Shown one piece after another: positions 27,598-35,625 of a stretch of 64,000 nucleotides of DNA. Made by a program: the position numbers and the translations under genes. The notes beneath the pieces were generated by a model that was not told the DNA's origin, searched no databases, and saw only the letters and a program-made list of their open reading frames with translations. Each line of letters opens with the position of its first letter. Positions within the stretch are counted from its first letter, which is position 1. The stretch lies in contig JAAZYX010000025.1 of the NCBI GenBank assembly GCA_014239435.1, forward strand, positions 1 through 64,000, written 5' to 3'. The stretch comes from Fidelibacterota bacterium (GTDB taxonomy: Bacteria; Fidelibacterota; Marinisomatia; Marinisomatales; TCS55).

Positions 27598-28548
27598 GTG
27601 ACATTGTCTGACATTTCGGTTAACGATGCAATTAAGGGCGGAAAATCTCTTCGAGATTTTCTGGCTCATTGCTTAAAAATTTCAGTTCAATTAATTCATA
27701 ATGATTGGCCAAGACATCATCCGGTTATCACCGTTAATGCTCTTAAAAATATTATTGGCGATGATTTGGAGCATCCATCACAAGTTTTACTGAAATCAGC
27801 GGAATCCTTAATCAAAGGGTTTCCAAAAAGACAAGATGATGCAGATGTATTGACCCGAGCTTCTTCGGAAGGAATTGGAGAAACTGCCTTTGTATCTGAC
27901 ATTTGGGAAAAATTGGAATGCGGAGATACAGAAAATATTGAATTAGAATCCGCAAAAATTCATTTATCATCTGACAGGAGTCCTGCAGTATTGGAAAGTG
28001 TAGCGGAATATGCTTTGACCAATATTCCAGAATTTGGTTCGCTCACCTATCATTTATTGCGGGCATTCGCGTTTCAAAATGATCCAAAAGGATCTTGGAC
28101 TTTTGTTCGGTGTTTGCTGCAGGAATTGAAAAAAGTTTCCTTATTTGAAATGCACTCGGGTACAGAAGTTCGACCCAAAGCATGTATAACTTCCGTGATT
28201 GCTGGTACCAATCAGGATCATTGGTTGGACCTTGCAAGCGTATCTAGGATTTGGTCTTCCGAATATGTTCGATCCGATAATTACCATCGTGAAATTTCCA
28301 ATTGGCTAAATGATGGTTTCGAAAAGAAGCCATTACCAGCCACAGACCAAAAGGCGCCTGAATTGGCAGATTTTGTAGATAGCGGGAATGCGTATTTTGT
28401 TTCATTGGCTGAGGATGTTGTTAATCAAGAAAACGGCATTAAAAAAATTCCATCATTAGAAGCGCTCAGAACTCTGGCAAAGCGGATACAAAAAAAGGAA
28501 CTTCCATTCATCCAAGATAAAATAGACTTGTTGCTGAACTCAAAATAA
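27598..28548 (+). CDS. Conserved-looking protein of unknown function
   Basis: 316 residues. Starts with GTG at 27598 (a TTG follows at 27604). No signal peptide or membrane helix; mostly predicted helical with hydrophobic repeats ('LRDFLAHCLKISVQLIHNDW', 'LRTLAKRIQKKELPFIQDKI'). I do not recognise a family. It begins a run of co-directional genes (this, DUF309, a 108-residue protein, nth) that are tightly packed, so it may belong to their operon. Base composition resembles neighbours and there is no sign of recent transfer. Confidence 0.55.
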   Translation: MTLSDISVNDAIKGGKSLRDFLAHCLKISVQLIHNDWPRHHPVITVNALKNIIGDDLEHPSQVLLKSAESLIKGFPKRQDDADVLTRASSEGIGETAFVSDIWEKLECGDTENIELESAKIHLSSDRSPAVLESVAEYALTNIPEFGSLTYHLLRAFAFQNDPKGSWTFVRCLLQELKKVSLFEMHSGTEVRPKACITSVIAGTNQDHWLDLASVSRIWSSEYVRSDNYHREISNWLNDGFEKKPLPATDQKAPELADFVDSGNAYFVSLAEDVVNQENGIKKIPSLEALRTLAKRIQKKELPFIQDKIDLLLNSK

Positions 28549-28565
28549 TAAGTCGTGAAAATAAT

Positions 28566-28934
28566 ATGGACGATAAGAAAATAATTGAAGCACTATTTTT
28601 GGATGGAAAAAAGAAATTTCAGGGAGGAAATTATTATGATGCACATGAGTCTTGGGAAGATCTTTGGTCAGATTATTATGTCCCTGATCATAAGTTTATT
28701 CAAGGACTTATTCAGCTATCGGTCAGTTTTTTTCACATACAAAATTCCAATTTAAAAGGCGCTAAAAGCCTGATGAAAAAATGTTTAGAAAAATTTGAAA
28801 TGTTTGAAGGTACACAACGGGGAATCAATATAAAGTCACTTAAAAGCAGGTTGTTTTTGATTCAAGACGAATATCAAAAACTCATTAATACAGATGAATT
28901 TAATTGGGCTCTCGTACCGGATTTGGACGCTTAA
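28566..28934 (+). CDS. DUF309 family protein
   Basis: 122 residues. The DUF309 signature is plain: 'GNYYDAHESWEDLW' (near 24-37) followed by 'KFIQGLIQLSVSFFHIQNSNL' and 'GAKSLMKKCLEKFEMF'. DUF309 proteins are small all-helical proteins of unknown biochemical role; the conserved His/Glu in the first motif suggests a metal or ligand site. The next gene starts at the base right after its stop. Confidence 0.85.
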   Translation: MDDKKIIEALFLDGKKKFQGGNYYDAHESWEDLWSDYYVPDHKFIQGLIQLSVSFFHIQNSNLKGAKSLMKKCLEKFEMFEGTQRGINIKSLKSRLFLIQDEYQKLINTDEFNWALVPDLDA

Positions 28935-29261
28935 ATGGCAAAAATTTCCTTAGGAATCAAAGATTTCAAACTAGGAACAAAAGTATCGCAAATTCTAACA
29001 AACGCCGGGCATCATGTAAATTTTATAGATAATGCTGAGTCCATTCCTTCCGACTGCAATATGGTGATTATTCCTGCAAATGAATGGGATGATTTAGAGC
29101 GTTTTAGCGAAATCCCCTATATTCTTGGATATGCTGAAAAATTGACAAGTAATGAAATAAAAAGGTGGAAATCTATTGGGTTTAATCGAACAATATTAAT
29201 TTCATCATTAAATAGAAATATTACAGAAATCGTAAATCAGATTTTGGATGAAAGAATCTAA
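28935..29261 (+). CDS. Small alpha/beta protein of unknown function
   Basis: 108 residues. It starts immediately after the DUF309 stop and overlaps the nth start by 14 bases, so translation is probably coupled. The alternating strand/helix pattern ('KISLGIKDFKLGTKVSQILTN', 'CNMVIIPANEW') recalls a receiver- or B12-like flavodoxin fold, but the conserved phosphorylation residues of a receiver are not obvious. No family recognised; real by context and spacing. Confidence 0.5.
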   Translation: MAKISLGIKDFKLGTKVSQILTNAGHHVNFIDNAESIPSDCNMVIIPANEWDDLERFSEIPYILGYAEKLTSNEIKRWKSIGFNRTILISSLNRNITEIVNQILDERI

Positions 29262-29892
29262 ACTCCAACAGAAGACAAGAGCAAAATCAGTTGTCTCTGA
29301 ACTGAATAAAGCCTATCCGGATTCGAAATGTTCATTGAATTATTCCACGCCACACGAATTGCTGGTCGCTACCATATTATCCGCACAATGCACAGACCAT
29401 CGAGTTAATCAGGTAACACCTGAACTATTTCGCAAATATAAAAGTCCAGAGGATTATGCCTATTCAGATGTCGCCGAGTTGGCTAAAGATGTTCATTCTT
29501 GCGGTTACCACAATCAGAAAGCCAAAAGTATTCAGGGGTCGAGTTTAAAAATTGTGGAAGAATTTAATGGCATACTTCCTGACACGATGGTCGAACTTGT
29601 CATGCTGCCAGGTGTCGGCAGAAAAACCGCCAATTGCATTTTAGGTGAAATTTATAAGGTGCCATCAATGGTCATAGATACTCACATGGTCCGAATTATG
29701 AATCTGCTAGGGTTTACAAATACGAAAGATGCTAAAAAAATTGAGTTTGAATTAATGGAAATTTTTAAGGAAGACAAGTGGGTTACCTTAACGCATATGA
29801 TTATTGATCATGGACGTGCAGTCTGTATCGCCCGAAGACCGGAATGCGGTTCCTGTGTAATCAGCAAATTTTGTCCATCTGAAATTATCTGA
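29248..29892 (+). CDS. nth: Endonuclease III
   Basis: Bifunctional DNA glycosylase/AP lyase removing oxidised pyrimidines. 214 residues. 'LVATILSAQCTDHRVN' (near 31-46), the helix-hairpin-helix 'LPGVGRKTANCIL' with the catalytic Lys near 124, 'VIDTHMVRI' with the catalytic Asp near 144, and the [4Fe-4S] cluster cysteines in the pattern C-x6-C-x2-C-x5-C at the C-terminus ('CIARRPECGSCVISKFC'). Overlaps the preceding small gene by 14 bases. Confidence 0.96.
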   Translation: MKESKLQQKTRAKSVVSELNKAYPDSKCSLNYSTPHELLVATILSAQCTDHRVNQVTPELFRKYKSPEDYAYSDVAELAKDVHSCGYHNQKAKSIQGSSLKIVEEFNGILPDTMVELVMLPGVGRKTANCILGEIYKVPSMVIDTHMVRIMNLLGFTNTKDAKKIEFELMEIFKEDKWVTLTHMIIDHGRAVCIARRPECGSCVISKFCPSEII

Positions 29893-29961
29893 GATTCTTT
29901 TTGTCCTCTAATTTTCCCATCATAAATTATAATTACAATTAAGTTTGCACCTTACAAATAA

Positions 29962-30384
29962 ATGAGCAATCCTTTTGTAACCAAAATCTTTTCATTTTCC
30001 GCTGCCCATAAATACGGTCATGGGGATTGGTCTGATGAAAAGAATAAGGAAGTGTTTGGACCGGACTCCAAACTCCATGGACACAATTATACCCTAGAAA
30101 TCACTGTAACGGGTGAAATTAACCCCGATACTGGATTTATTGTTGACCTTGGTCAACTGAAAGAGATTGTGAATGAAAAAATTATAAACCGTATTGATCA
30201 TACGCATTTTGAAATAATCATTGACTGGTTTAAAGATAAGCAACCCAGTTCAGAAAATTTAACCCAGTATATTTGGCAGGAAATCGAACCACACATCAAG
30301 GATTGTACTCTTCATCGCATAAGGATAAAAGAAACAAATACAATTTATACAGATTATTATGGGCCCGGAGAATGTTGTAAATGA
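29962..30384 (+). CDS. PTPS/QueD-family protein with Asp in place of the catalytic Cys
   Basis: 140 residues of the 6-pyruvoyl/6-carboxy-tetrahydropterin synthase fold (tunnel-type). The zinc histidines are in 'FSAAHKYGHGDW' and 'LHGHNY', and 'RIDHTHFE' and the catalytic 'KETNTIY' Glu region are kept. In QueD the motif is C-x3-HGH and in PTPS C-x5-HGH; here the segment reads 'FGPDSKLHGH', with Asp at the -4 position and no cysteine nearby. Downstream are a queuosine-precursor transporter and folE, which makes the pterin substrate. It could therefore be a 7-deazapurine enzyme, a folate-pathway variant, or an enzyme with different chemistry. The stop overlaps the next start (ATGA). Confidence 0.8.
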   Translation: MSNPFVTKIFSFSAAHKYGHGDWSDEKNKEVFGPDSKLHGHNYTLEITVTGEINPDTGFIVDLGQLKEIVNEKIINRIDHTHFEIIIDWFKDKQPSSENLTQYIWQEIEPHIKDCTLHRIRIKETNTIYTDYYGPGECCK

Positions 30385-31040
30385 ATTTCCGTTCCACTTT
30401 ATATTTGGTTTTAGCCGGCATTTTTATCGCTTCGCTCGTAAGCGCTAACCTGATATTTCAAAAATTTTTTACATGGACACCTTTTGGACTTTATACGTTT
30501 GAGATGTCGGTTGGAATTTTACCCTATCCTATCACGTTTTTATGCACAGATCTAATTTCAGAACTCTATGGAAGGAAAAAAGCAGATCAGGTTGTAGTAG
30601 CAGGGTTCGCAGCCAGTATATTTGTATTATTGGTGGTTGGAATCGCAGATATGGTTCCTCAAACTGAATGGTCTCCTATTGGATCGGAAACATTCCATTC
30701 TGTTTTTGGATTATTTGGACCTGCTGTATTTGCATCTATGGCAGCCTATTTGTCTGCGCAAATTATCGACATAAGAGTGTTTCACTTTTGGAAAAGACTC
30801 ACTAAGGGAAAACATTTATGGCTTCGAAATAATGGATCCACAATTGTATCGCAACTTATCGATACATCTGCTGTATTGATTTTACTTTGTTCTTCAGGCG
30901 TTATTGAATGGTCGAAATTTTTCACATTATTTCAGGCAGGATTCCTCTTCAAAGTGCTGGTTGCTTTGGCAGATACTCCGCTATTTTACTTGGGTGTATA
31001 TGCATTAAAAGATAAAGTGCAGAAAGAAGCCGATGTATGA
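30381..31040 (+). CDS. Queuosine-precursor transporter, YhhQ/VUT family
   Basis: 219 residues, about six membrane helices in the inner membrane. VUT-family markers: 'LPYPITFLCTDLISELYGRKKA' in the first third, 'IIDIRVFHFWKRLT' and 'WLRNNGSTIVSQLIDTS' in the second half. E. coli YhhQ imports preQ0/preQ1, salvaging queuosine precursors. It is translationally coupled at both ends (overlaps of 4 bases with the PTPS-like gene and folE), so it is firmly within the operon. Substrate assignment comes from the family and context. Confidence 0.9.
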   Translation: MNFRSTLYLVLAGIFIASLVSANLIFQKFFTWTPFGLYTFEMSVGILPYPITFLCTDLISELYGRKKADQVVVAGFAASIFVLLVVGIADMVPQTEWSPIGSETFHSVFGLFGPAVFASMAAYLSAQIIDIRVFHFWKRLTKGKHLWLRNNGSTIVSQLIDTSAVLILLCSSGVIEWSKFFTLFQAGFLFKVLVALADTPLFYLGVYALKDKVQKEADV

Positions 31041-31597
31041 ATAACATAGAAAAAATTATTAAAAATCTTATATCTGAAATTGGAGAAAACCCAGATCGTG
31101 GAGGACTAAAAAAGACTCCGGAAAGGGTCGCGAAATCCTGGGAATATTTTTCAAGTGGATACAGAACAAATATTGAGGACATCATTAATGGCGCAATTTT
31201 TGAAGAGGATATAAGTGAAGTTGTTGTTGTGCGGGATATTGAATTTTTTAGTATTTGCGAACATCATTTAATTCCATTTTTCGGTAGATGCCATGTTGGG
31301 TATTTACCGAACGGTAAAATTATTGGATTGTCAAAAATCCCAAGAATAGTAGATGCATTTTCTCAGCGATTGCAGGTTCAAGAACGGCTAACACATCAAA
31401 TCGCGGATACCATCCAAGAAGTCTTAAAACCAATTGGTGTAGCGGTTGTGATGGAAGGGCGCCATCTATGCATGCAGATGCGAGGTGTTGAAAAACAGAA
31501 CAGTTTTGCGACTACATCTGCGATGCTCGGGCAACTTAGAGAATCTGCAGAAACCAGAGCAGAATTTTTAAGCATAATAGGAATGGCAAAAATTTAA
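31037..31597 (+). CDS. folE: GTP cyclohydrolase I
   Basis: Converts GTP to dihydroneopterin triphosphate, the entry to folate, biopterin and queuosine. 186 residues, usual length for the FolE1 core. Zinc ligands: 'SICEHHLIPFFG' (Cys and His near 73-76) and 'MEGRHLCMQMRGVEK' (Cys near 147). 'GLSKIPRIVDAFSQRLQVQERLT' is the typical active-site helix. In the operon it directly follows the queuosine-precursor transporter and its stop shares a base with the lpd start. Confidence 0.95.
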   Translation: MNNIEKIIKNLISEIGENPDRGGLKKTPERVAKSWEYFSSGYRTNIEDIINGAIFEEDISEVVVVRDIEFFSICEHHLIPFFGRCHVGYLPNGKIIGLSKIPRIVDAFSQRLQVQERLTHQIADTIQEVLKPIGVAVVMEGRHLCMQMRGVEKQNSFATTSAMLGQLRESAETRAEFLSIIGMAKI

Positions 31598-32985
31598 TGA
31601 ATACTTTTGACATTGTTATTCTCGGAGGGGGTCCGGGAGGGTATGTTGCGGCCATAAGAGCTTCTCAACTTGGATTAAAAACAGCAATTATAGAAAAGGA
31701 AAAACTAGGAGGCATTTGTCTTAATTGGGGTTGTATTCCTACCAAGGCTCTTCTGAAAAATGCAGAAGTACTTCATTTTGTAAAGAATAGCAAATACTAT
31801 GGAATCAACATTCCAAATTTCAGCCTAGATTTTCCTGCATCGATAAAGCGCAGCCGCGATGTATCGGACAGGCTTTCAAAAGGTATCGCTTATTTAATGA
31901 AAAAAAATAACATTACCCATTACCAAGGAACGGGACGTCTTGTTTCTTCTACAGACTTGGAAGTGTTTAATGGAAAAAAGAAAAATAAAATTAGCGCAAA
32001 AAATATTATACTGGCGACTGGCGGAAGACCGCGTAGCTTCTCAGGAATGGAATTAGATGGGAAGAGAATTATATCCTCAAAAGAGGCAATGGTCCTTAAA
32101 AAAATACCCAAGAAATTAATCATCATTGGATCTGGCGCAATTGGAGTGGAATTCGCATACTTTTTTAATGCATACGGAACCGAGGTTCATCTTATTGAAA
32201 TGCTATCTCGAATTCTGCCCGTTGAAGATGAAGCAATTTCGAAGGAACTCGCACGAACATTTAAAAGGTCCAAAATGAAGATTTATACGGAAACAAAAGT
32301 TTCGAAAATTGAATCTGTAAACACAAAAGTAAACGTTCATCTTGATAAAAAAGGGAAGCAGGAAATATTGGAAGGTGATTTAGCATTGGTTGCAGTCGGC
32401 GTGACGGGAAATGTAGAAAATATTGGACTAGAATCCGTCGGTGTATCGGTAGAAAAAGGAGCCATTGTGATTAATGAGTATAACCAAACCACCATTTCCA
32501 ATATTTATGCAATCGGTGATGTTACAGGTCCGCCATGGTTGGCACATGTTGCTTCGGCGCAAGGGCATGTTGCTGTAGAACATGCTGCAGGGCAGGTTGT
32601 TTCACCTGTGGATTATTCAAATATCCCCGGCTGTACGTATTGTCAGCCTCAGGTGGCTTCTATCGGTCTGACAGAAGCGGCTGCGAAAGAAAAAGGATAT
32701 GATGTAAAAGTGGGCACTTTTGATTTTAAAGCTAGCGGTAAAGCTATGGCAATCGGAGAAACGGACGGGTTTGTCAAATTAGTGTTTGATGGAAAGTACG
32801 GTGAGTTGATTGGTGCTCACATTATCGGATCGGAAGCCACAGAATTAATTGCTGAATTGGGAATGGCAAGGGCATTAGAATCCACTTGGCACGAGTTGGC
32901 GTCTACGGTGCATGCACATCCGACTTTGTCTGAAGCAGTTATGGAGGCAACTCTGGATGCGATGGGGCAGGGAGTACATCAATGA
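31597..32985 (+). CDS. lpd: Dihydrolipoamide dehydrogenase (E3)
   Basis: FAD enzyme reoxidising lipoyl groups of 2-oxoacid dehydrogenase complexes with NAD. 462 residues. FAD-binding 'ILGGGPGGYVAAIRA' (6-20), redox disulfide 'GGICLNWGCIPTKAL' (near 40-54), NAD-binding 'IIGSGAIGVEFAYFF' (near 176-190), 'IYAIGDVTGPPWLAHVASAQG' (near 304-324) and the dimer-interface catalytic His in 'HAHPTLSEAVMEA' near 440. It opens the lipoate-dependent part of the operon: lpd, lipB, E1, E2, lipA. Confidence 0.96.
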   Translation: MNTFDIVILGGGPGGYVAAIRASQLGLKTAIIEKEKLGGICLNWGCIPTKALLKNAEVLHFVKNSKYYGINIPNFSLDFPASIKRSRDVSDRLSKGIAYLMKKNNITHYQGTGRLVSSTDLEVFNGKKKNKISAKNIILATGGRPRSFSGMELDGKRIISSKEAMVLKKIPKKLIIIGSGAIGVEFAYFFNAYGTEVHLIEMLSRILPVEDEAISKELARTFKRSKMKIYTETKVSKIESVNTKVNVHLDKKGKQEILEGDLALVAVGVTGNVENIGLESVGVSVEKGAIVINEYNQTTISNIYAIGDVTGPPWLAHVASAQGHVAVEHAAGQVVSPVDYSNIPGCTYCQPQVASIGLTEAAAKEKGYDVKVGTFDFKASGKAMAIGETDGFVKLVFDGKYGELIGAHIIGSEATELIAELGMARALESTWHELASTVHAHPTLSEAVMEATLDAMGQGVHQ

Positions 32986-33629
32986 GTATAAAAACACAAG
33001 ACCTCGGCCAAATGGATTATAATTCCGCATGGAATTTGCAAAAACATCTTCAGATAAAGGTAATGGATGGACAATGCGAAGACACGCTGCTTCTTGTTGA
33101 GCACGAGCCTGTGTATACCTTCGGGAAAAACGCCGATGAGAACCATCTGCTTGAGCAAATGCCTCACGATGTGAAGGTTTTTCATGTTGAGCGCGGCGGC
33201 GATATAACTTTTCATGGACCGGGGCAACTTGTTGGATATCCCATTCTTGATTTAAATCTTTACCGCAAAAGTATCAATTGGTATATGCGCAGTCTTGAAC
33301 GAGTCATAATCCAAACATTGGATTCCTTTGGCATTAAAGGGGATGTAAAAGAAGGGTTGACAGGTGTTTGGGTAGATGATGAAAAAATTGCTGCATTGGG
33401 AGTGCGGATTTCACATTGGGTAACGATGCATGGATTTGCGTTAAATGTGAGTACAGATCTTTCTTATTATGATGGAATCATACCTTGCGGAATATTTGAA
33501 TACGGCATTACCTCCATGGAAAAATTGCTCGGAAGGCATGTTGAGATGGAAAAAGTGAAAACATCAATTGTAAACAATTTTAACCTCATGTTTAAGCCAA
33601 ATAAAGAATCGGAATTGCATCATGCCTAG
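32982..33629 (+). CDS. lipB: Octanoyl-ACP:protein octanoyltransferase
   Basis: Transfers octanoate from ACP to the lipoyl domains before LipA inserts sulfur. 215 residues. Family blocks: 'LVEHEPVYTFGKNADENHLL' (near 38-57), 'RGGDITFHGPGQLVGYPILDL' in two parts (near 71-91), the active-site Lys/Cys region 'EKIAALGVRISHWVTMHGFALNV' (near 130-152) and 'IIPCGIFEYGITSM' with the catalytic Cys near 168. Overlaps lpd by 4 bases and E1 by 8 bases, so it is coupled at both ends. Confidence 0.96.
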   Translation: MSIKTQDLGQMDYNSAWNLQKHLQIKVMDGQCEDTLLLVEHEPVYTFGKNADENHLLEQMPHDVKVFHVERGGDITFHGPGQLVGYPILDLNLYRKSINWYMRSLERVIIQTLDSFGIKGDVKEGLTGVWVDDEKIAALGVRISHWVTMHGFALNVSTDLSYYDGIIPCGIFEYGITSMEKLLGRHVEMEKVKTSIVNNFNLMFKPNKESELHHA

Positions 33630-35625
33630 ACTCCATGGTTTTCAGAAAAAAGAATTGGTGTCTGTTTATGAAAAAATGGTCTTAGCTCGTCAGCTAGATG
33701 AAAAGATGCTTATTATGCTAAAGCAGGGGAAAAGCTTTTTCCACATCGGATGTTCCGGCCACGAAGCAGCACAATTGGCAGCTGCAGAAATCATGCGGCC
33801 AGGCGAAGATTGGGCATTTCCCTATTATAGAGATGCCGCATTATGTCTTGGGATAGGAATGACAGCGAGGGAACAGTTATTGTGTTTTTTGGCCAGAAAG
33901 GACGATCCTAATTCCGGAGGCCGCCAAATGCCTCAGCATTACGGTCATAAAGATTTGAGGATTGTCAGCCAATCAAGCCCAACCGGCACCCAATTTTTGC
34001 AGGCGGTTGGTTGCGCAATGGCGCGGAAATGGGATAAAACCAAAGAAATCGTATATGTATCCTGTGGCGAGGGTACGACAAGCCAGGGTGATTTTCACGA
34101 GGCGCTGAACTGGGCAAGCCGCGACAAACTTCCGGTCGTTTTTCATGTCGAGGACAACGAATATGCAATTAGCGTCCATATTTCTGAACAGACAGCGGGG
34201 AGTTCTGTGTATTCATTGGTTGCAGGATATCAAAATCTTGCGCGGTTTGATGTGGACGGAACAGACTTTTTTGAAACAAACCTCGCATTTCAAAAAGCGG
34301 CAGAACGTGCAAGGAAAGGGAAAGGCCCCTCTGTTATTGTGTCTCATGTTGTTAGGCTTTTACCGCATTCATCATCGGATGATCAGCGAAAATACCGAAC
34401 AGAAAAAGATTTGGAAGCTGATAAAAAGAAAGACCCAATTATTCTATTTGAAAAGGAATGCCTGAAGGCAAAGGCGGTATCCAAAAAAGAATTCACAGCA
34501 ATTCGGGAAAAGGTTAAAGCTCAGGTGGATTCAGATGCTAAATGGGCAGAAGCGCAAAATCATCCTGAAGTATCAACCGCATTAGATCACATTTATGGGT
34601 CTGATACAATTGAAGAAGAGTCACCATTCAATGAGGTGGCAGAAAAAATCGTTTTAGTGGACGCTATTAATCACGCTTTAGCGGAAGAATTAGAATACAA
34701 CGAGAAAATGATTGTTTACGGTCAAGATATCGCTGACCCAAAAGGCGGAGTGTTTACGGCAACGCGCGGATTATCAGATTCATTTGGAAAGTCTCGAGTT
34801 TTTAATTCTCCGTTGGCAGAATCATCCATCATTGGGACTGCTGTTGGGCTGAGTTTAGCCGGATATAAACCTGTAGTTGAAATACAATTTGGTGATTATA
34901 TCTGGACGGCGATGATGCAAATCCGGAATGAAGTTGCGACAATGCGATATCGGTCTAACAATGCCTGGAGTTGTCCGATGGTTATTCGTGTTCCTGTCGG
35001 CGGATACATTCACGGCGCTCTTTGTCACAGCCAGTCCCTCGATGGCTTTTTCATTCATTTGCCGGGAATTCGAATCGCGTATCCTTCCAATGCTGCCGAT
35101 GCAAAAGGATTATTAAAAGCTGCATGCAGGATGGATGACCCTGTTATGTTTTTAGAACACAAAGGGCTTTACCGTCAAGGATATGTCGCTTCTCCAGAGC
35201 CGGATGAAAATTACCTTCTTCCGTTTGGGAAGGCTCGAATTGTAGAAACAGGAACCGACCTTACAATTATTACTTGGGGTGCCATGGTTCAGAAATCTAT
35301 TGAAGCAGTGCAGGAAACCAATCTGAATGGCAGCGTTGAAATTATCGATCTAAGAACATTGAATCCGTTGGATATGGATACAGTTGGTAAATCGTTAGAA
35401 AAAACAGCTAAAGCTATGGTGGTTTATGAAGACACGTTGACAAATGGCCCCGGTGCAGAAATATCTGCAATCATCGCGGATAGGTTTTTTGAATTGCTGG
35501 ACGGCCCCGTAAAACGTGTCGCTTCCAAAGATTCGCCTGTTCCTTACAACTGGTTTCTGGAAGAAAAAGTATTACCGCAGACTGCTGATGTGTCTGCCGC
35601 AATTAATGAATTAATGGAGTATTGA
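33622..35625 (+). CDS. 2-Oxoacid dehydrogenase E1, alpha and beta fused
   Basis: Thiamine-diphosphate decarboxylase component in one 667-residue chain: E1-alpha about 1-320, E1-beta about 340-667. Alpha part: 'FPYYRDAALCLGIGMTAREQL' and the ThDP/Mg motif 'SCGEGTTSQGDFHEALNWA' (GEG in place of the usual GDG) with 'VEDNEYAIS'. Beta part: 'VYGQDIADPKGGVFTATRGL', 'FNSPLAESSIIGTAVGLSLAG', 'GGYIHGALCHSQSLDGFFIH', 'LEHKGLYRQ'. The beta-subunit features ('GALCHSQS') fit branched-chain/2-oxoisovalerate or pyruvate type; the substrate is not settled by sequence. Encoded between lipB and the E2 gene with overlaps of 8 and 1 bases. Confidence 0.92.
   Translation: MPRLHGFQKKELVSVYEKMVLARQLDEKMLIMLKQGKSFFHIGCSGHEAAQLAAAEIMRPGEDWAFPYYRDAALCLGIGMTAREQLLCFLARKDDPNSGGRQMPQHYGHKDLRIVSQSSPTGTQFLQAVGCAMARKWDKTKEIVYVSCGEGTTSQGDFHEALNWASRDKLPVVFHVEDNEYAISVHISEQTAGSSVYSLVAGYQNLARFDVDGTDFFETNLAFQKAAERARKGKGPSVIVSHVVRLLPHSSSDDQRKYRTEKDLEADKKKDPIILFEKECLKAKAVSKKEFTAIREKVKAQVDSDAKWAEAQNHPEVSTALDHIYGSDTIEEESPFNEVAEKIVLVDAINHALAEELEYNEKMIVYGQDIADPKGGVFTATRGLSDSFGKSRVFNSPLAESSIIGTAVGLSLAGYKPVVEIQFGDYIWTAMMQIRNEVATMRYRSNNAWSCPMVIRVPVGGYIHGALCHSQSLDGFFIHLPGIRIAYPSNAADAKGLLKAACRMDDPVMFLEHKGLYRQGYVASPEPDENYLLPFGKARIVETGTDLTIITWGAMVQKSIEAVQETNLNGSVEIIDLRTLNPLDMDTVGKSLEKTAKAMVVYEDTLTNGPGAEISAIIADRFFELLDGPVKRVASKDSPVPYNWFLEEKVLPQTADVSAAINELMEY

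Noticed and set aside
29893-29961. preQ1 riboswitch before the PTPS/QueD-like gene
   Set aside because: The 69-base gap is AT-rich, and I see no compact H-type pseudoknot with the expected C-rich/A-rich tail.
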